Shown here piece by piece: positions 62,114-64,000 of a stretch of 64,000 nucleotides of DNA; position 1 is the stretch's first letter; every line of letters begins with the position of its first letter. Both the position numbers and the translations under genes were made by a program. The notes under the pieces are model-generated. The model was not told where the DNA came from and did no database searches. It saw only the letters and a program-made list of their open reading frames with translations. The DNA is from JADKFD01 sp050250665 (lineage in GTDB: Bacteria; Pseudomonadota; Gammaproteobacteria; Xanthomonadales; SZUA-5): the NCBI GenBank assembly GCA_050250665.1, contig JBFWOF010000007.1, positions 62,001-126,000 of the forward strand, written 5' to 3'.

Positions 62114-63970
62114 TTGCGGTGCTTTCTTGTTGCGCTCAGCCTGACGCTCTTATGCATCGCCGCGCAACCCGTTGGGGCGGCCGATGCAGCTCCGGATGGC
62201 GATGTCCTTTTCAGTGACAGTTTCGAAGCACCAAGCATTCGCCTCCGGGGCGTGGCTTCGTTTACAGCTCCGTTGGCCTTCGCGAATGTGACCCTCACCG
62301 GCTCCGACGGTCTTGTGCTTTCGAGCACGGCCGATGCGGAAGGAAGGTTCGAGTTCACGCTCGAGGGGTACGCCGAGGACGAGGTATTCGATGTTCGCGC
62401 GCGTGGAGAAGGCGCCCAGTCCTGGTTGGAGTTTGCAGCGTGGCTCGGCGATGGTGCCTTCCTCCGCGAGATGGCAGGACCGGAAGGCATCATCGACACC
62501 GCAGCCTTGCCAGCCCTGCATGTCAATCCGCACCAGACGGGGCGTTATCTCGCAATCCGGGACCTTCCTCCGAGTCCGATCAACGTGGATCGACCGGCGC
62601 AGCGAGCGGCCGCCAGCTTCAGCAGCAACGACGCGACGATACGCGGCGCGCTGGTCGCGCTGCTGGCTGACGGAGCGCCGATGCCTGCCGGGGCCGCGAC
62701 CACCTTGCAGGCGGTAGGCGAACTGCCGCTGGCGATCGAATTGGTGGAGTCTCTGGGGGGCGAGTTCATTTGCTACATCAATCAACCGGAGTCGCCCGAA
62801 TGCATCGCGCTGGCCCGCGTCGTGCGCGATCCCACGCAAGTTCCGCTGGCATCCCCGCCCACAGACGTGGCCTTGCATCCGTATACGAGCTTTGAGGTGG
62901 GGGCCAACTACAATTACCCGCGCCTATTCCTCAGCGCGACCGGGAATGGCCAGCTTTCCTGGACCGACGCATTCTTCGCGCCGGCTGCGCCCGTCACGTG
63001 GAGCACACTGCCCTCAGGAGAGGTTCGCGTCGTTCACCGAGATGGCCTGCCTCTACGTCGCTTCCTGATCAGCGCGTGGCATCAAAGCTGCGGCTGCGGT
63101 GTCTGGCGGGAAGTGGCGACGATGGCTGCACTCGTCCAGTTCGTTCGAGGTCCCATGGGGACTCTGGCTGTCGGCGTCGTCTACGAAACCGAATACCGTT
63201 ACCCAGACAATCCGGAAATTCCTCCCGAGACCGTAGCGCCCTATCCGCTGGGCCACCTGACGCAGGTGCTGGTCGATGATCGACCGCTCAACGCAATCCC
63301 TGTCGCTCCGGGGGACTCGTGGGTACTGCCCCATTGCATGACGGCGTATTGCCTGGGTGCGGCAAACGTGGAAGGCGCCGAAACTCATGACTTCCATGCA
63401 AACGGAACAGGAGTCACCCGCCGGACTCAGCTCGCTTTCCAGTGGTCCCTGAGCCCCCTGGGTGACCTCCTGATCGAGTATTCGGACGGAGCGAAAGCGA
63501 GACATGCGCTGGCAAGCGCGGATCGCGTGGCCGTCACTTCGGCCAGCGTGCAGGTCGGCGCCAGTGGCGACATCCTGGCCCTTTCCCAACCGATCATGCA
63601 CGCCGAGGCCCGCGGCTTCGACGCTGCGGACCTGATCGGATTCGAATTCAGATCGCTCCGGTCTTGTGAAAGGCCATTCGCCGAGATCGAGATCGTTTGC
63701 CGCAGCACTGGTGGCTATTCCTTTGCCACTGGCGGTAGCGGCGCCAACTTCGGCAGTACCTTGTCCTGGTCCATCGACGCCCAAGGTCGCTTGATTTTTC
63801 TTCGCTACCGTCCCAACGGAAGCATCAGTCAACGACGGGTGTGGGAGCGTATTGCCGAGGTTGGCGACACCCTCTACGTGCTGGAACAGATCGAAACCCC
63901 GCCGCTGCCTACGCTGGACTACAGCAAGCCAGCCGGTTTGATGGCATATCGGAAAAAACCTTTCAATTGA
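62114..63970 (+). CDS. Secreted protein with LFSDSFE near the mature N-terminus
   Basis: From a TTG at 62114 (AAGGA upstream) the 618-residue protein has a signal peptide (cleavage about residue 23) and then GDVLFSDSFEAP (residues 29-40), the same motif that ends other secreted proteins here, but at the front. The body is beta-rich with an early carboxypeptidase-regulatory-like region (VASFTAPLAFANVTLTGSDG, EGRFEFTLEGY). No enzyme motif is recognised. The frame open from 62009 has no support. Confidence 0.65.
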   Translation: MRCFLVALSLTLLCIAAQPVGAADAAPDGDVLFSDSFEAPSIRLRGVASFTAPLAFANVTLTGSDGLVLSSTADAEGRFEFTLEGYAEDEVFDVRARGEGAQSWLEFAAWLGDGAFLREMAGPEGIIDTAALPALHVNPHQTGRYLAIRDLPPSPINVDRPAQRAAASFSSNDATIRGALVALLADGAPMPAGAATTLQAVGELPLAIELVESLGGEFICYINQPESPECIALARVVRDPTQVPLASPPTDVALHPYTSFEVGANYNYPRLFLSATGNGQLSWTDAFFAPAAPVTWSTLPSGEVRVVHRDGLPLRRFLISAWHQSCGCGVWREVATMAALVQFVRGPMGTLAVGVVYETEYRYPDNPEIPPETVAPYPLGHLTQVLVDDRPLNAIPVAPGDSWVLPHCMTAYCLGAANVEGAETHDFHANGTGVTRRTQLAFQWSLSPLGDLLIEYSDGAKARHALASADRVAVTSASVQVGASGDILALSQPIMHAEARGFDAADLIGFEFRSLRSCERPFAEIEIVCRSTGGYSFATGGSGANFGSTLSWSIDAQGRLIFLRYRPNGSISQRRVWERIAEVGDTLYVLEQIETPPLPTLDYSKPAGLMAYRKKPFN

Positions 63971-64000
63971 TCCGATGTCGAAAGAGTGTCGGCCGAGTAG

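Overview
The window is GC-rich, densely coded chromosomal DNA from a gammaproteobacterium, most likely order Lysobacterales (Xanthomonadales). The evidence is BaeS/BaeR-type genes, several secreted proteins ending in a short (L/I)F-x-(N/D)-(G/S)-FE motif, TIGR02999-type ECF sigma factors paired with Ser/Thr kinases, and many extragenic palindromic repeats with a REP-associated transposase. No rRNA, tRNA or CRISPR was seen. Species assignment would need a search.

Layout. 1-7728: a sensor Ser/Thr kinase (5' end outside the window), a porin-like protein, a two-FHA protein, an ABM-fold monooxygenase, an acetyltransferase, a degenerate GGDEF protein and an AAA ATPase. 7729-8404: repeat cluster. 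8405-15823: an ABC exporter, a SOUL heme-binding protein, a dicarboxylate symporter and a large BNR/Asp-box propeller protein. 15930-20780: a Spy-like chaperone with a DUF1996 protein, divergent from baeS-baeR. 21233-28573 (module A): secreted proteins, including a peptidase S74 fibre protein, an ECF sigma factor and a divergent, damaged Ser/Thr kinase with a MITE between the two. 28925-30899: a GntR-ABC operon. 31254-33340: an acyltransferase and a TlpA-like redoxin. 33456-39329 (module B): three secreted proteins and an intact ECF-kinase operon. 39925-45478: an HD-GYP-like protein, a secreted protein, a propeller-like protein, a radical SAM enzyme and a truncated sugar transferase. 45479-48011: two near-identical tandem RAYT transposase units that interrupt the sugar transferase. 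48392-53953: a nine-heme cytochrome fusion, a cupin, a membrane protein and an amidohydrolase. 53954-55713: repeat-rich, gene-poor DNA. 55714-57510: two DUF1566 secreted proteins. 57783-61215: a three-gene operon (PD-(D/E)XK nuclease, middle component, Rad50-like ATPase) that looks like an ABC-three-component/Lamassu-type defence system. 62114-63970: a secreted protein.

Two themes stand out. First, two ECF sigma/Ser-Thr kinase modules lie beside genes for secreted proteins with the FxNGFE-type ending. In module B two of these genes share a 32-nt promoter-like motif at the same distance from the start codon. This suggests kinase-activated sigma factors controlling a family of exported proteins. 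Second, the window is shaped by small mobile and repeat DNA: REP-like arrays, a TA-flanked MITE, a tandem RAYT duplication, and several truncated genes. The 57783-61215 operon is the clearest candidate for a transferred conflict system.
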